DNA from: Luscinia megarhynchos
Taxonomy: Eukaryota > Chordata > Aves > Passeriformes > Turdidae
Direction of reading: 5' to 3'
Length of the DNA stretch: 64,000 bases
NCBI GenBank assembly: GCA_034336665.1
Contig: CM067565.1
Coordinates: 85,947,358 to 86,011,357 of the forward strand
Below the pieces are notes generated by a model, which was not told where the DNA came from, ran no database searches, and worked only from the letters and a program-made list of their open reading frames with translations. The position numbers were made by a program, and so were the translations under genes. Below, piece by piece: positions 12,949-26,585 of the stretch (positions are counted from its first letter, which is position 1; each line of letters begins with the position of its first letter).

Positions 12949-14330
12949 CAGTATGAATGATCTTTTTCATAATCTATGACATACAAACTAGAAGTGCTTT
13001 TATTTTTGCAGGGAATACAGAGTAGCTGTAAGGAATCTGAGCTAAGCAGGATGCTGCAGGATAAAAAGCTCAATTCATTTTGTTCCTGAAGAGAAGACAG
13101 CTTCTTCACCTTCAGCTCTGAGGTAGCTCAGGGAACTTGTTGTACCAGTCTCACATCACTTCACGTCCTACTTTCACTAATCCTTTGATGATTTCATTAA
13201 TATTCTGCTACTCAGGAATAAAATCAGTCTAAAATTACACACAAATATACAGAATGATAAAATAAACTCTGGTTCCCCAATTCTAAAACACAATAGTTTT
13301 TCCTTTGTTGCTGTGGACCAAGCAGATCTAGAATTTGTGAGGTGAGCGTAATTTATTCCAGACTTATGTTGCAATAGTTTGTGTTCTTGAGCCATACCAG
13401 ATGTACAGAGAGCTGTCTGCTGACAGGAGTTTTTACACATATTCCATCTAAATCAACACTCCAAATGCAACATTGAAGGTGCAGTGAGTTTGTGTGGATT
13501 TGTAGCACTCCCTGGAGGACTCTGTGTCTAAAAACGAATAAACATTTCACAGTTTTCAGTAAGTGAAAATTTTCATCATTTTTGATGCATGCAATATTGA
13601 CTGAGGATCTAATTTTAATGTCAGTATTATTCCAAAGCTAATAAGTAATTGGAGAATAACTTCTTGCAAGTGAATGATAAAAGTGAAATTAAATCTTTCT
13701 ATACTTAGCTGCTGCTTTTTTTCATTAGAAACAAAGCAGTAAACCAGAATATTCATTGATAAGTGAAATGTTTTCCATACTAATTGAGAACTACCACAAG
13801 ATATTGATATTTTATCATCAGAACAAGTAAAAAGAAGACAACTAAACATTTATTTTATTACTTTATATGTGTTCAGGCTTTGTATACCTAGTATGAGTGT
13901 AGCAGGTTCAGTTGTGAAAAGTTAATTCTACACAATATTCATTGTTACAAGCTGTAAACTTCTGTGGAGTTGACAATTTCTAATGATTAATGTGAAACCA
14001 TTAATACAAAGGAATGACTGAACATGAGGTCAAGATCTCAAATTTATTCCTTAGGCAGCAAGATGCTGTTTCTAGAATGAAATGACTGTGAAATGTTCCT
14101 GAAAGGCTGGTCAGAATCCATCACTGCAGATGCAGAAGTGCAAACATATTGATGGTGTGTGTGGCCAGTGTTTACAGAGCTCTAGGAATAATAAATAATC
14201 TAGATAAATAACTTTAGTTAGGGTTATAAAAACAAACATTAAATCAATCAAGGCCTCTTGCTCGTGCACAAATACAAAACCAGCACTTCTGCATGTTTTT
14301 ATTTTGTTTGGGTTCTTTTGGGTGGTTTTT
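12949..14330. other. Unique AT-rich DNA
   Basis: No supported gene or repeat. Minus-strand frames of 65-97 codons between 13177 and 13849 have no recognisable domain. Confidence 0.55.
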
Positions 14331-14350
14331 GGTTGGTTGGTTGGTTGGTT
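14331..14350. repeat. (GGTT)5 microsatellite
   Basis: Five perfect GGTT units at the end of a T/G-rich run that begins near 14295. Confidence 0.9.
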
Positions 14351-15900
14351 TCACTTAAACAGGTGTCAGCAGACATAGATTTAATCAATTAAAAATTTTA
14401 AAGTTAGAAATTATCTGGAGGAAGGTCACAAAGTGTCTCTAACCCTCCATCACAGTTTTGGTACCCAAGTCCCTTGGGAAGAGCAGGCTGCCCCTTGCAT
14501 AGGTGCAGGGCCATGCAGATTTTATCAGCTCTGCAGCTGGCACAAAGCAAAGCAGAGCCCAGACAAAAGATCATGTGTGACCGCTAATGTAAAGGGTTGG
14601 AAGTAAAGGAGATTCAAGAATAAAAGTGAAAAGGTCTATGTTAATTTATTTTTTTGCTCATGGGCATTCAGACATTTATTTTTTATCAAATGAAAAGTAT
14701 GGATAAAAGCCATTTTTTTATATTGCTGTGTGTGATGCATTAGGAACAAGAAGACAGGTATAATGTGCATTTTTCTATATGTGTGATGGTCTAAATAAGC
14801 AGAATTTAATATGAAAAGAGGAAATATAGGGATTTCATGTCAAATGCCTGCATAGCATAGCACGGTTCTGTGCTAACAGACTAATTGTGAAATGGTTATT
14901 TCAGTATATGGATAAGTGAAATGCACTTATTTAATAAGTCTTTATTTTATTCCCAATAATTTCTGTAATATAAACCACTAAAATTCGCTATCCAGTTTCT
15001 ATTTAAATATGGTACTATTCTTTTACATCTTGAAGTTCTTTACATGGCCATAAATCAGTAAGTGTACACTATGATCCAAACACAAGTAGTTTAGCATAGA
15101 AGCAGTGGCATTGGAGTCCCCTACTCTACAAACAACATTTTACACTCTGATAGAGAGAGGTTTTAGGGAACACAGGCAAAGGGAGGTAAATATTCAATGT
15201 GAGATATGGCTTTCCAGTTTTTTTTTCTGCAATATAAACCATTAGGCAACAGCCAATTGAATAATGTGTAGGACTTGTTAATGTATTTTTTCACACCAAC
15301 TAATCAAGCACTTCAGGAGTACCAATTCATTTGCTGATAAATTTACTGCTATTTTTTAACAGTACTTACAGGTGTGCAAATGGTCCCCAGCAACAGTTTT
15401 CTGCCTACATCCAAATGCTTTTTAGGTGCTCAAAACTCCCTACAGCAGCCTATCCTGCCTGTGGGCAGTGACTGGTGTGTCCTGCTTGGGTTGGAAAATT
15501 GGATGGTTTTTTAATAAAGGGACACAGAGCATTCCTTGTCTTCTGCTGCATGGCAGGGACGGGAAGGGATGAACGATGCTTTTGGCACCATGGAAATTGT
15601 GCAGTGGCATCAGGATTTCCTGAGAGCACAGGGTCCCTCCTGGAGGTAGGTGGGACATTGTCTGTGTACTCCAATAGTGTTGGCATGGCATGTTCCAGTA
15701 TAAGTGACTGTCACCAGGGCAAGAATTACCCACTCCTTTTCCACTGTCTTTCTTTTGGTTGTAGTTTTGGTTTAAACCAAGTGACTCAAAAATACAGAGC
15801 TCACCAACCAGCCAGCCACACAGCACCTCCTCCTGCTCAAGGCTTGCACTGGAAATGGGAACAATGAGCAGGGAGTTTGAGTGAGTCCTGAGCAAAACAA
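14351..15900. other. Unique DNA; antisense frames at 15440-15895
   Basis: No recognisable gene. From about 15430 to 15900 the sequence is less AT-rich than its flanks and is open on both strands (130 codons plus, 151 codons minus). Neither translation shows a domain, signal peptide or conserved motif, and overlapping antisense frames of this size in GC-richer patches are usually chance. The patch abuts the LTR-like segment at 15901, so it could belong to an unrecognised repeat. Confidence 0.45.
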
Positions 15901-16149
15901 TGTAGTTGCTGTAGGGAAAGTATGTATTGGAACCACCTATTGCCCTGGATAGGATGCCTGAGGAAGTTGTTTGTCTCAGGATGCTAATAACAGATTCTCC
16001 CTCCAGCCTGCCACTGGGGAGAGTTTTCTCTCTACACCCCCCTTTCCCCCACCTTTTTTATTTCTTTGTCATTTTTGATATGTGCCATTAACTGTGGAGC
16101 CTGCTAATAAATTCTCATTCATGTGTCTTGACATCCTTTCTGCAACACA
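15901..16149 (+). mobile_element. Possible degenerate solo LTR
   Basis: The segment starts with TGTAGTTG and can end in ...CAACACA, giving the TG...CA borders of an LTR. Internally it has a pyrimidine-rich stretch (CTCTCTACACCCCCC, then a C/T run near 16035-16065) followed by a polyadenylation signal AATAAA at about 16107 in GCTAATAAATTCTCA. A CA and a GT-rich stretch lie a few bases further on, as in the R/U5 part of an LTR. I do not see a target-site duplication and cannot assign a family. The call is structural only. Confidence 0.3.
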
Positions 16150-19100
16150 CTGATTCAATCATGCCTACTCTCTCAGCAACTTAGAAAAATCAAACATCAC
16201 TTCTTGGCCAGAAATTGAAAGGAAATATTAAGATTTTGAGCCAGCAGATGACATCCATTTGTATATAGAAACACTTGAATGAAAGACAGTAGGCAGCAAA
16301 GTGTCACCTGGCTGGGACAATGGGTCTGAATCAAGTGCTCAGGTTGGACATGGAAGTAAAAAGTCTCTGCCAAAACTAGCAGCAATTTAGGGTGTGGTTT
16401 GAGTGCCCAAATGGTTATTCTCCCACCAACATCCATGCTTTTCAACCTAGCCCTACAGCAGCTCTGCTGCTTTTGCAGAACTTCTCAAGGTACACTGGGG
16501 TAGCCCCCGAGCAAGGAAAGCAACAAATGTGCCCAAGTTGTTTTCTTTACTGAATGCAATTTTCATAATTGTGGATATAATTATCCAATGACTTCCCAAA
16601 AGATTAACCCTCCTACATGACTAACAACTTGCCACAGCACGTTCTAAAAGCTGAAGAGACAACTTCTACCACGTAGTTGCAGGTCTGGGATATCAAGAAA
16701 TATTTTTCATCACCACAAATAAGAGTTGGAAATCTGGAGTCTGATTCAAGCCATTCAAGGGCTTTTATCACCAACTCCAAGAGGGACAAAGTCCTGTTTT
16801 TTACTAACTTTATGTCTTACATCATATCTAAGAAGTCACGGAAAATTTATGTGCAAACTTTAAAATACAGAATTAATAGTGGTTTTTTCTTAGATATAGT
16901 AACAACTTTTACACAAAAATGGTACACAAGAAATGTTGTTTTATGATATTTGAAAACATATAGCTCTGGGATTTTAAGCCTTTTCCTTTGGAACTTGATA
17001 TGGCTGTTCAGTGGCTGAGGATGGCAAGTAAATCAAATACTCTGAGACCTAAAAAAAATTATCCTAAAAGCTACTAAAGTTACTAGATGTTTGGACAGGC
17101 CATGTCCCCTCTGAAGTCAATGAGTTATGCAAGAACCCATCACTGGAGATTGGGAGATTCTGTTCTCCCAGCTCTTCCCTTCTCCCCCTGTGAAGGCTGA
17201 GGGGAGGAAGCAGGGTGTTAGAAACTACTGTCAATGACTGAAAATGAAAGTGTCAGTCTGCACTATCTGTGTAGTATTCAAGTTAGCTCACTAGTTTGGG
17301 AGGCAAAAATGCAACCTGAAATATATAATGATAGTGTGAAACACAAAAAATTTTGTTGGCATCTATTTGTTAGAGAGTGCCACTCACCTGACCTCACTCA
17401 TTCAGAGCTGCAGATTTCACACTTTGCTACCTTATCTCCATTGGCAGAATTCCTGCTTGCCCATAACAAGACACTCATAACAAGACCTGAGCCTATATTT
17501 AACAGTGAAAGGGTATTTTTACAACTTTGTTCTCCCATAGGAAGTCTTGGTGGTACTTTGACTGGTGATTTCTCTGCTACAATTTTCCAGTTCACTTCCA
17601 CTTCTTGATACATTTCAGGAACCTCTTGCAAACAAAATCAACCCTCAGCACTTCTTATGCAATCAAAATTTTCTGCTGTGTTGCAAAAACAGATGCTAGA
17701 GAGAGTTGTTTCTCCATAGAGCCCCCATTTTAGTTTCTTTACTTAGCTCTTTCTAATGTTAATGCACCTGTGTGCCAATAAGGTTTTTTAAGTCCCCAGA
17801 GCTCTTGGTCATTATTCCAGAACTGTCTTTAAATTAGGACAGCTAAGACTATTTTTGTGTGACTCACAACAGGGACTTCTTGATACAAGACTCAGTCTAA
17901 GCTCCAACCCCAAATTATGAATATGTGTTCATAATACACACTTACAGAATCAGAGCAAAGTTGGAATGTGACTGTGCATCCCAAAATATTTATCTGGCGA
18001 CTGTCAGAGGCCTGCAGGATCTTTTTGAGCATCTTACTGTTGTGCTTAATTTTAAAAGAAATCTAGTATTCTGGAATTGAAGCTGGAAGTAAATACCAGA
18101 AGGCATAGGCTTGTTTGTTTTACCAAGAACTTTTGCCTTAAATTGCAGATCCTCAACAGTTACACCTAAAGAAATCTTAGAAGCTGTGAGGCAACATTCT
18201 GCTCCTTAGCAATATCAAAAGAAAAGTTTGTATATATATGTAAAAAAAGAAGTTAATGGCAGGGAATGTTGTACCATCTATGTCATGCTAGACCATTGAA
18301 GCCCCCATTTCACCACTACAGTTTATAACTAATTTCAGAGGAGAGTCCTTTCTCATTTATTCCAGCATACTCAGATTCCAGAAAAATATTTGAGATATAC
18401 CCATAATTTTTCTATTAAATTGACACAAAACTAGGCCTCAGCCCACAGGAATTGCTTCAACTTAACACTGGAACTTAAGCATAGGACCTTGATTGTGGTC
18501 AGGGAAAGTTATATCAGGTGAAGTAGAAGCAACACAGTGAGGAATTCCTGGCTGCTGGAAACTTTACTGGACACCCTGTCTGTTACTTTTATTACTACAC
18601 TGTGAAACTTAGGAATTAATGGAGTAAGAATGAAACAAAGTTCCTCTACTTACAATTTGTGTGAATCAATTTTTAGTGGAAAGGAAGCAATGGAGTGAAG
18701 TTTGGGGTTTCCAGCAGTCCTGGTTCTCTGCTCCCCTGCATGTCCTACCTGTGGAAATATGGAGGTGCAGCCACGTAGGGGCAGCCAGACTGGACCTCAG
18801 AAAAGAGAGTGTTCCATACATGAGCTATTAGCTGCAAAGCAAATTTTTATTATACTCTTTGTTTCTCTAAGCCCTTCTTTCATGCATAGAGGGGTCAATA
18901 AAAAAAATCCCACCAAAACGAAAAGACATCACAGTTTTCCCAGTGTCTCCATGGTCAATATAACTACATTTTAAGTAAAAGCTTCTTTTATCACCTCAGC
19001 TAGCTTGCTTACATATAATAGGCACTGCTGAGTAGTACATCTGGTTAATGATTATCTTTTACATATTGATATTAGTACCTGAAGTGGGAACAACTCACTT

Positions 19101-22100
19101 CCTGAATATGATTACCATTCTGAAATCTTATGCACAGGGGAAAAAAAACCAATTCTATAAATTAAACAAGAAGTTCTGAGAACTTATATCCCCCAGTTCA
19201 CATCCAGATACTAATGCATCTCATTTACTTTGTTGCTATTCCCTTGAGTTATCTGTGTCATGCAGACCAGTCTTGCATGTCATGTTAACTATCCATTGAA
19301 AAAAGCTAGAAGTGTACTTGTAACAGTGCCCTAAGCGAGCACACAAGGTAGGTAGAAGAACATAAAAAATTCATCACTGTTACATTTCAAGTTGCTGGGA
19401 TATTTTCATTCCAATAGGACAGAACCCATGTTAGCTAAAGATGGAGCTATAATTAAACTGATATGGCATTCACAATTGCCTCGAAACCCGCTGTAGTTGT
19501 CATATGTTTCTTTTCCCCATCTTTAAACTATATGGAAATCAATTATCTCAACAAACCAGCTGTAAGGACTGTATGCCAACCACTTACACTTGAAGTGAAT
19601 AAATTATTTGAAATTCATTATTGATGTGAACAACTCTCCAAGATTTAAAGCACCAGTCCATTTTCTGTGCTGAGATTCACATGGAATTTTAACAAGTTCA
19701 GCACTATCCTCCGTCATAAATTCGTACAGCAAACTGTTATGCAAATAGCTAGAGTTCAGGGATTGGCAAGCCGTGCACAGAAAATTATGCTTCAGATGAC
19801 AAAGTGTCCCTGAGTTAATGGTTCTTTACATTTAGTGACAAATTTGTTCCTGATTTACCCCAGAGTGACAGACACAGGGTAAAAGGGGGACATCGGAGAC
19901 TGAAAATACCATTTGTGTGTCAAGGATGTTAGCAACCTGGAGTGGTGATAGGCACTGGTGTCTACAGGATATGAAATTGAGTTGATGTGATGTCATTTTG
20001 GCTCTACTGTAACCTGGTTATCTCTTGCCAAGACTTCATGTATGATTAGTCAGCTCGGAGAGGACAGCAAGCCTTATCAGGCACACTTCCTGACATTCCT
20101 GTCAACTTAAGAAATGTGGTTAAGGAATTTAAGATGAGGTGTCACATCTTCATATCAAATCCCATTGAGTCACCACCTACAAGTTTGAAGACTCCTTCTA
20201 AAAATATTAATGAAAAGGAAAAAGGAAGTTTGGGCTGGATTTGACCTTGTAGTGCACTTTGCATGCTGTATCCCTCTAAGTTAGTGTCTCTATTATGCAT
20301 ATATTTTCTTTGTGTACACAGAAAAGAATTGCTACACAGGCTGTGGAAAAATAATATTAATTAATACCAATGCAAAAGCATTTCTGAGTTAGCTAACTTC
20401 TAGTCTGTAGAATAAGGCAACCTTTTATGTGCCTGAGCAATTTCAAAAGAAGTTCCTTCTGTAAAAAGCTTGCCATCCCATATATTTAACAAGGACTATA
20501 TTTGGAATGGTTAATAGACAGATGAAAATATTAAACATAACAATATCTTTTTTCATCTCTTCAAAAATTAATTTTGTACAATGTAATAGTCACACTGTAC
20601 ACAGACTCTTTCAAGTTTCTTTTCAAAAGCTAGTTAGCAGCATGCTATTTTCATGCCATTACATCTGTCCAGCTGCACAATTTGAATTAATAAAGGCAGT
20701 TGCATTCACTTCCTTGCAGTGGGGCTCAAAGTTAAAATTCATTGCTAAGTCCAAAAGATTCCTGATATTCTGCAGACCAAAAAACTACATAAACAAAAAG
20801 GCACAGCAAAGGGTCTGTCTATGGACCACCATCTGGAAGACTGAACATACACAACTACCCAGTTTTTCAGCCATTGCCAAGGAATTATTCCCAGAATTTC
20901 AGGGCCTGGTAAGATCCAAAGAGTCTTCTCAGGCAGCATACAACTTCTTCACCACCCTTAAAGAGAAGCTTACAGTCCCAAATCCTGACACATAAGTGAC
21001 ACATTCATTCAGTAGCAGCTTTTCTGGTTAATCACTATAATATATCTGTAGTGAGTAAGAAACCCAAGGAAATCTAACTCTACATGGCACACACAGTCTT
21101 GTCTCCTTCATTTAGAGGTGATTCTGGTGCTTGCAATGCAGGTCCAGAACACATGGAGACTGTGTAAGCACATCTGAGAACAGAAACAGAGGACTGTAAC
21201 TGCCTGCAAGAGCCCTGTTAAAAGGAATATAAAGCTATAATTACATTATAACTTTTCTTCTGTTAAGGAAGAGAGCAGCAATAAACTTCTTTTTGCACCT
21301 TGCTTTATTTATTTGGTTGATTTCACCTTACACCAAAAAAAATCTTTATTTGGCTGAATAGTCCTACAAGGGCTTTTTGGCTTTTCCAAAACCAGTTTGC
21401 AACATGTAAGAATGTGTACCCTGAAATCTTGCTTCCAAATTTAGATGCACTGCTTGATAAAACACGAACAGGAAGAACCAGTGCAAACACTTTGAATAGG
21501 GCAAATGACTTAGACCTTTAACTCTGTCACTTTTCTCATGACAATGAAACGCTGAAACAAGAGCATCTGTGACCTGCAGGTTCAGCAAGCTAAGCCCATG
21601 AAGCTCAGAAATATCCTCTGCTTGCCTTGAAGGACTGTCCAGAAGCCAGAACAGTTTCTATTCAAGAAACAAATGGTAAGTCATAAACCGTTTTGTGTAC
21701 AAGGATAGGCAACCTGCCCTTTACCAAACTTTCATGACTATTTCAGAGTAGACAAAAACAAACATAAAAGAAGGAGAGGTTTAACACTTCAGTTATCTTG
21801 AGCTGAGTTATAGAAACATTTGGTAATTCAGAAAGAAAACACTTACTGCTAGTGTACCGCCTTCAACCTGAAACCATGCTAAACTTTATTGACTGTAGAG
21901 ATTATGAATCATCTTCTGAAAGTCTTCTCCTGGGGAACAATAATTTAATTGTGTAGATCTCTCAGTCCATAAGTAAGCGTGAGAAGAGAGCAATCGATGT
22001 ATTCTTTAGACTAGAACATAATTTCCAAATTCTTCAATCTAGATATGTCCAAGAATACCACTGGATCTCTCCTGCTTGGATCTGACAGCTGGGCTGATTT

Positions 22101-25100
22101 TAGTTGAAACATTCTGATTTTTCTGGGGATAGACATCAACATTTTTTAGATGCTGGATATTTTTGCGTTAATATTATTCTTAAAAGTGATACTCAACTGC
22201 AACCTGCCTCTACAGTTCCTTGTCATCTACAGCATTAATATTTTCACCAGAAAAATGGGTAAGCACAAGGCCACTGTCAACGCCTTCCAGTCCCACACCT
22301 GGAGCAAGACTGAGAAATAAGAATTTCCACACTTCTCCTCCCAGTAGGACTCTAAGCATTCTTATACCACCTGTCAAGGTGCAGTGTTCCACACGTCTCA
22401 AAACCAGCCACCAGCCTAAAATAACCCACTGGTATGAACACACATCACCCAGCTATACATGTGTTGTGTGCTTTCATGTCTAATTAGTAATTAAATCAAC
22501 TGATGCTTGGCTGGTAAATGATGATGATCTCTCTGAAATTGTCCCAAAGAAGAAGAAACAAAGACAGACTGTTGGAAGAGGCAGAAGTTCCTCCCGTAGA
22601 TGTTTCTGTGATAGAAGCAAACAAAAATCTTATTACAGGACAGTGATTAGGACATGGAAGGTGATGGATGTGGGAGATGAGAGGTCATTGTAGTGGAACT
22701 TCAGCACAGATTAAAATTTAATTCACCTGAATGTTAGTACCTACACCTTAGGTGTTTGGACTGCATTGCTCAGGCTGCCTCCATAGCCAAGCAAGGGAGA
22801 CAGGCAATCCCAAAGGGAAAAACATTTCCTAGAATGAGAATTTTCCTAGATCAGAGGAAGGGATTTCCTCCCAGGGATTGACCATTTGTCTCCTTTGACC
22901 ACAGAGCATGTTGGAAGGTGTCAGAACAAGATATTACCCTATATTTCAAGGGCAATTTTTGTATATGAATATCTGGCTTGGGCTTATCTCTTATTCTTAA
23001 AGTAGGAACACTCACTAGAATGGAAATGATACTTCTCAATATTTGCACTTTTAAAAGTACATTGGTGGGATAAAGTAGCTGATGATCAGTGCTTAGTGCA
23101 AGGCCAGTCTGTGGCACTTAACTTTGCAGGAGACAACATTAAGAGCTTATATTGACTCCAGTCTTTCTCTTATTGAGGCCACTGGAAGTTCTACTCCAGA
23201 TGCCAAGGAAAAGAAGCTCTGGCCCAGATAACAGCAGCCATTAAGTCCTTGCCAGTGTCTCCAGGGAAGAGACAGTTGCCTTCTAACCTCACCCTTTTTA
23301 TAAAATTTATTTGCCTTTGTCACTGGACACATTGATTTCTATTTCACCCCCCAAATTTTTCTGAAATAGCTTCCTGTTCTACCATTAGCCCCAGTGATTG
23401 CCTATGCACTTTACTATGCCTTCAGGCAGCATTGAAGTTCCAATAAACAAAAAGCAAACAAACAAATAAGCCAGAGAAATAACAAATAAATGAATAAGAC
23501 CTACTGACTTTATCTGTAACTGCAGTAGGTCAACAGATCTTATTTGTAGTCAATGGGAAGATGATAGAAAAGAGTCCCTGTTCCAACTGCCCTTTTGCTG
23601 GTGGTCAGGGAAAAAGAAAATAATTTGACTTTCTTTTCAACACACCTGTTCTTCACAGTAATGAGTGAAATACAAATGTTCACATTGCATTTCACTGAGG
23701 TGAGATTAGAAGAAGATGTCAGGAGAGGGACCCTTCTACATGAGACAGATGAAAAAAAGAAGCAAGCCAGAGGAAAAATGGAAACAAATGCAAAATGCAT
23801 GGGGATAGGGAGAGAGCAATTGAAATTGAATGCCAAAATATGTACATAGCATCTATTTGGGTAGGGATATATACTGGAATACGACTTTCTAAGTATGCAG
23901 CTTTTGCCTTACCAGAATTATTTTAATTGTCAATTACCCCTTTTGAAAATGGGTGGGAGTGCCACACATCTTTACCTAAGAAAAAAATAAGTTATTACAC
24001 ATTTTATAGTCATAAACTGCCCTGCAAATCCTAGTAATTAAATGGTGGGCTTGCTTTGTAGATTCCAAAATCGTTGCCATTCTAGCTCCTGTACTTTTCT
24101 CTGGCAAAGGTCAGCCAGAGCTCTGGCAAAAGGATATTTGTTTTTCCACAGATGGGAAAAGAAAGAACCTCAGGGTCCTGGCCAGATCTTATTATGCTGT
24201 TATCCATTCCTGACTCCTGATTTCCTTGAACAAGGTCTTTCAAGGGTGTTTCCACCCAACCTATCCCCTCTGGGAATGTCGTGGTGGTGTGTGTGTCCTG
24301 TAAAACACACTAGTTTTTCCTAAACACAGTCTGGTTCTGCTATTTTTGCAGGGCCTTTGACAACGTGTCATCTCTGAAATGTCATTGCATTAACCTTTTG
24401 CTATGTTTGGGGTGCCAGAGTCAACGGCAGGCGCCTCTGGAGGGATGTGCATTTGATTGGCAAAGACAGGATGATTGACACTGGGTCAGTCCTCTGTCAA
24501 AGCTCAAGTGTATCATTGTGTGGCAGAGCTGTTCTGCTCAGTGCCACCCGTCCCCAGCCCCTGCCATGCTGGTGCATTTCAGCCACTGTCAGACAGCCAA
24601 CAACTGGTGTTGGTGCTGTATGAGCAAAAGAAAACCTGCTGGTGATCAGGGACAGAAAAGTCTCTGCTTAGGCCAGTAAAAAAAAAGGCATTTTAATTCT
24701 ATCTGTCCCCCTGGCTATCTGTATATTTACACATACATGCACACCCTCAGTTAGTTGATTCTTCAGTACAAAAATGTGAGCTTTGAATAATTAATATGTA
24801 AGGCCTGATTCTTTGGTCTTTATTTTTTTTTAAATCTAGGAAGCAAGTAGGAGCTTTCCTACATACTGGTCCTACAGATTAAGCTCAGTTACCAGCAGCT
24901 CTGACTTGGATACCTGCTAAGTTTTAACATGTTCTAGCTTGTCAGTTGTACACTTAACTTTCTGCTTTAAAACTGAAGATATGGCTGAGAGTAATTAAGA
25001 AAATATTCAAAGAGGAGGATAATTATTCAAGCAATTTGTCTTTTAAAATTAGCAATATGCTCTTATCTATTGGCCTAAAAACCTATGTGAAAGTTTTGTA

Positions 25101-26482
25101 CTATTCAGAGAAGTCATTCTATCACAGCCATAAGTGAGAGGGCTCATTTGCATTCACTGATCATTTCATTACATTTTGCCTCTAGTCCTTCCTGTAATTT
25201 CAGCTGGATATGATATTCTCCTCTCCTAACACCTCGGGTGGAGTGCCACAGCTTTACAAAGGTGCTTCTCAGCTGCATCTGACAGCCTGTGGAACAGTGT
25301 TTCATTTCTGAATACGTGAACCAATGATTAAAAATTTCTGGGTTCCCGTTTTTGTCTTCAACAATTATTTAGAAGTTGTGAGGTTTTAGAAGCATCTCAG
25401 CTTTAGGTTTGAATATGTTTGTCTGCTTTCAATGAGAAGGTTCTTTCTAACACTGGCTCTGTTTTGTTCTTTCCTTTAGGAAAAGAAACTTCATATGGAA
25501 ACAAATTAATTTCTGGAAAAAATGTCAGCAATCTTTACTCAAGGTAGCAGTGAAGGCAACAGTGAAACATATCCACATATGTAAAACACTTGCTACTTTC
25601 TCAATCAGCAAAGTTCTGTTGATTTGGAAAGGATGTTAGGCTTTCCCCATCCCAGGGACTTCCACAGATGGAAGTTTTTACTCTGCTACAGAGTGAAACT
25701 GATCTCTACAGCCGTGTTTAATTTGCAATGAAGAGTGTAATTCTGTTTTTTTACTTGATTCTTTCTTTCTTTCTACCTCTGGATATCTTCTGCTCATGTT
25801 GTCTCCCACCACTTCTCAGTCGTATTTGCTGTCTCCTTCATTTCCCCAGTTTTCTGCTTACTTTCCATTACATGCTTCCTATCCATTGACCCATCTCTTA
25901 GGGATAGTTTCCAACTTTGTGTTCTTACAGCATGACAAAACTTTGAGTATTAAACTTCTCCATCAACTTCTGCTTTAACTCATGCCTGCTGATCCAATAC
26001 TGAGATGTTTATGACTTCACAGAACTGTTCTCAATAAACTCTTTGCTGAGCTTTTCTCATCATGACCTTTATGTATCCTTGGAGAACTTCAGACCACCAC
26101 AAAGTCATATTTCCCTTTGTTTTCGTAGTTCTTTCCTCATGTCTCTTTTTAGCACAATTTTTTTCCTTCAGCTAAATGTGTAACAAGCCTCACTTAAGAG
26201 GCAATGGCTCAGAAATGTATCTCTGCTAGGCACCATTCTACCTTATCTCCAACCACATAACCCTGTACCTTAGCCAACAAAAAACAAGCCTCTCGTATTT
26301 TCTTAAACATTTTTGATCTCTTCCATGCTATCTGTGCCATTATTTTCTCTGCCACTGGGACTTATAACTGAGGACAGTCTTTGACTTACTCTCCAACCAC
26401 ACATACAGCTGCATTACACTTCTGCCATATCAGTCTTCAGATCATATGTAAAATCTCTCTATTTCTGACAAAATCTCACATC
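16150..26482. other. Long unique non-coding stretch
   Basis: About 10 kb without a recognisable gene or repeat family. The 162-codon frame at 20507-20995 is the longest non-repetitive plus-strand ORF in the window but has no domain or codon pattern I recognise. An A-rich AAACA/AAATA low-complexity run lies at about 23440-23500. The block near 19430-19790 has the look of conserved non-coding sequence, including an ATGCAAAT octamer at 19739-19746; conservation itself cannot be seen here. A short (TTTC)4 run lies near 25759-25774. Confidence 0.55.
22484..22690 (+). other. Open frame without ATG, acidic-basic peptide
   Basis: A 69-codon plus-strand frame runs from just after a TAA at 22481 to a TAG at 22691. 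It encodes an Asp cluster (VNDDDLSE) followed at once by a basic stretch (PKKKKQRQ) and a Gly/Arg/Ser segment. The first Met lies far downstream, so it would have to be an internal exon. I see no clear acceptor pyrimidine tract upstream and no good donor downstream. The composition resembles a nuclear-localisation region, but this is most likely chance. Confidence 0.1.
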
Positions 26483-26585
26483 TGGGGGAGCTGGGCCTGT
26501 TTAGTCTCAAGCAGAGATGAGAGGGGACCTGATCAAAGACTATCAGTATTTGAAGCAGGGGTTCAAGAGGAGCCAGACTCTTATC
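26483..26585 (+). mobile_element. CR1 LINE fragment
   Basis: GGGGGAGCTGGGCCTGTTTA, then AGTCTCAAGCAGAGATGAGA, GGGGACCTGATCAAAGAC and TATCAGTATTTGAAGCAGGG match the CR1 block that reads gaggctgagggagctggg, ttcagcctggagaaga, ggggagaccttat, cagtacctgaa. About 100 bp survive; the distal CR1 3' end is missing, so this is an internal fragment rather than a simple 5' truncation. Confidence 0.8.

Noticed and set aside
15440..15895. Overlapping antisense ORFs (151 and 130 codons)
   Set aside because: Open on both strands in a GC-richer patch with no recognisable motif; likely chance or part of an unrecognised repeat.
20507..20995. 162-codon plus-strand ORF
   Set aside because: It is the longest non-repeat plus-strand ORF, but has no domain, no promoter or Kozak support, no splice structure and composition like chance AT-rich frames.
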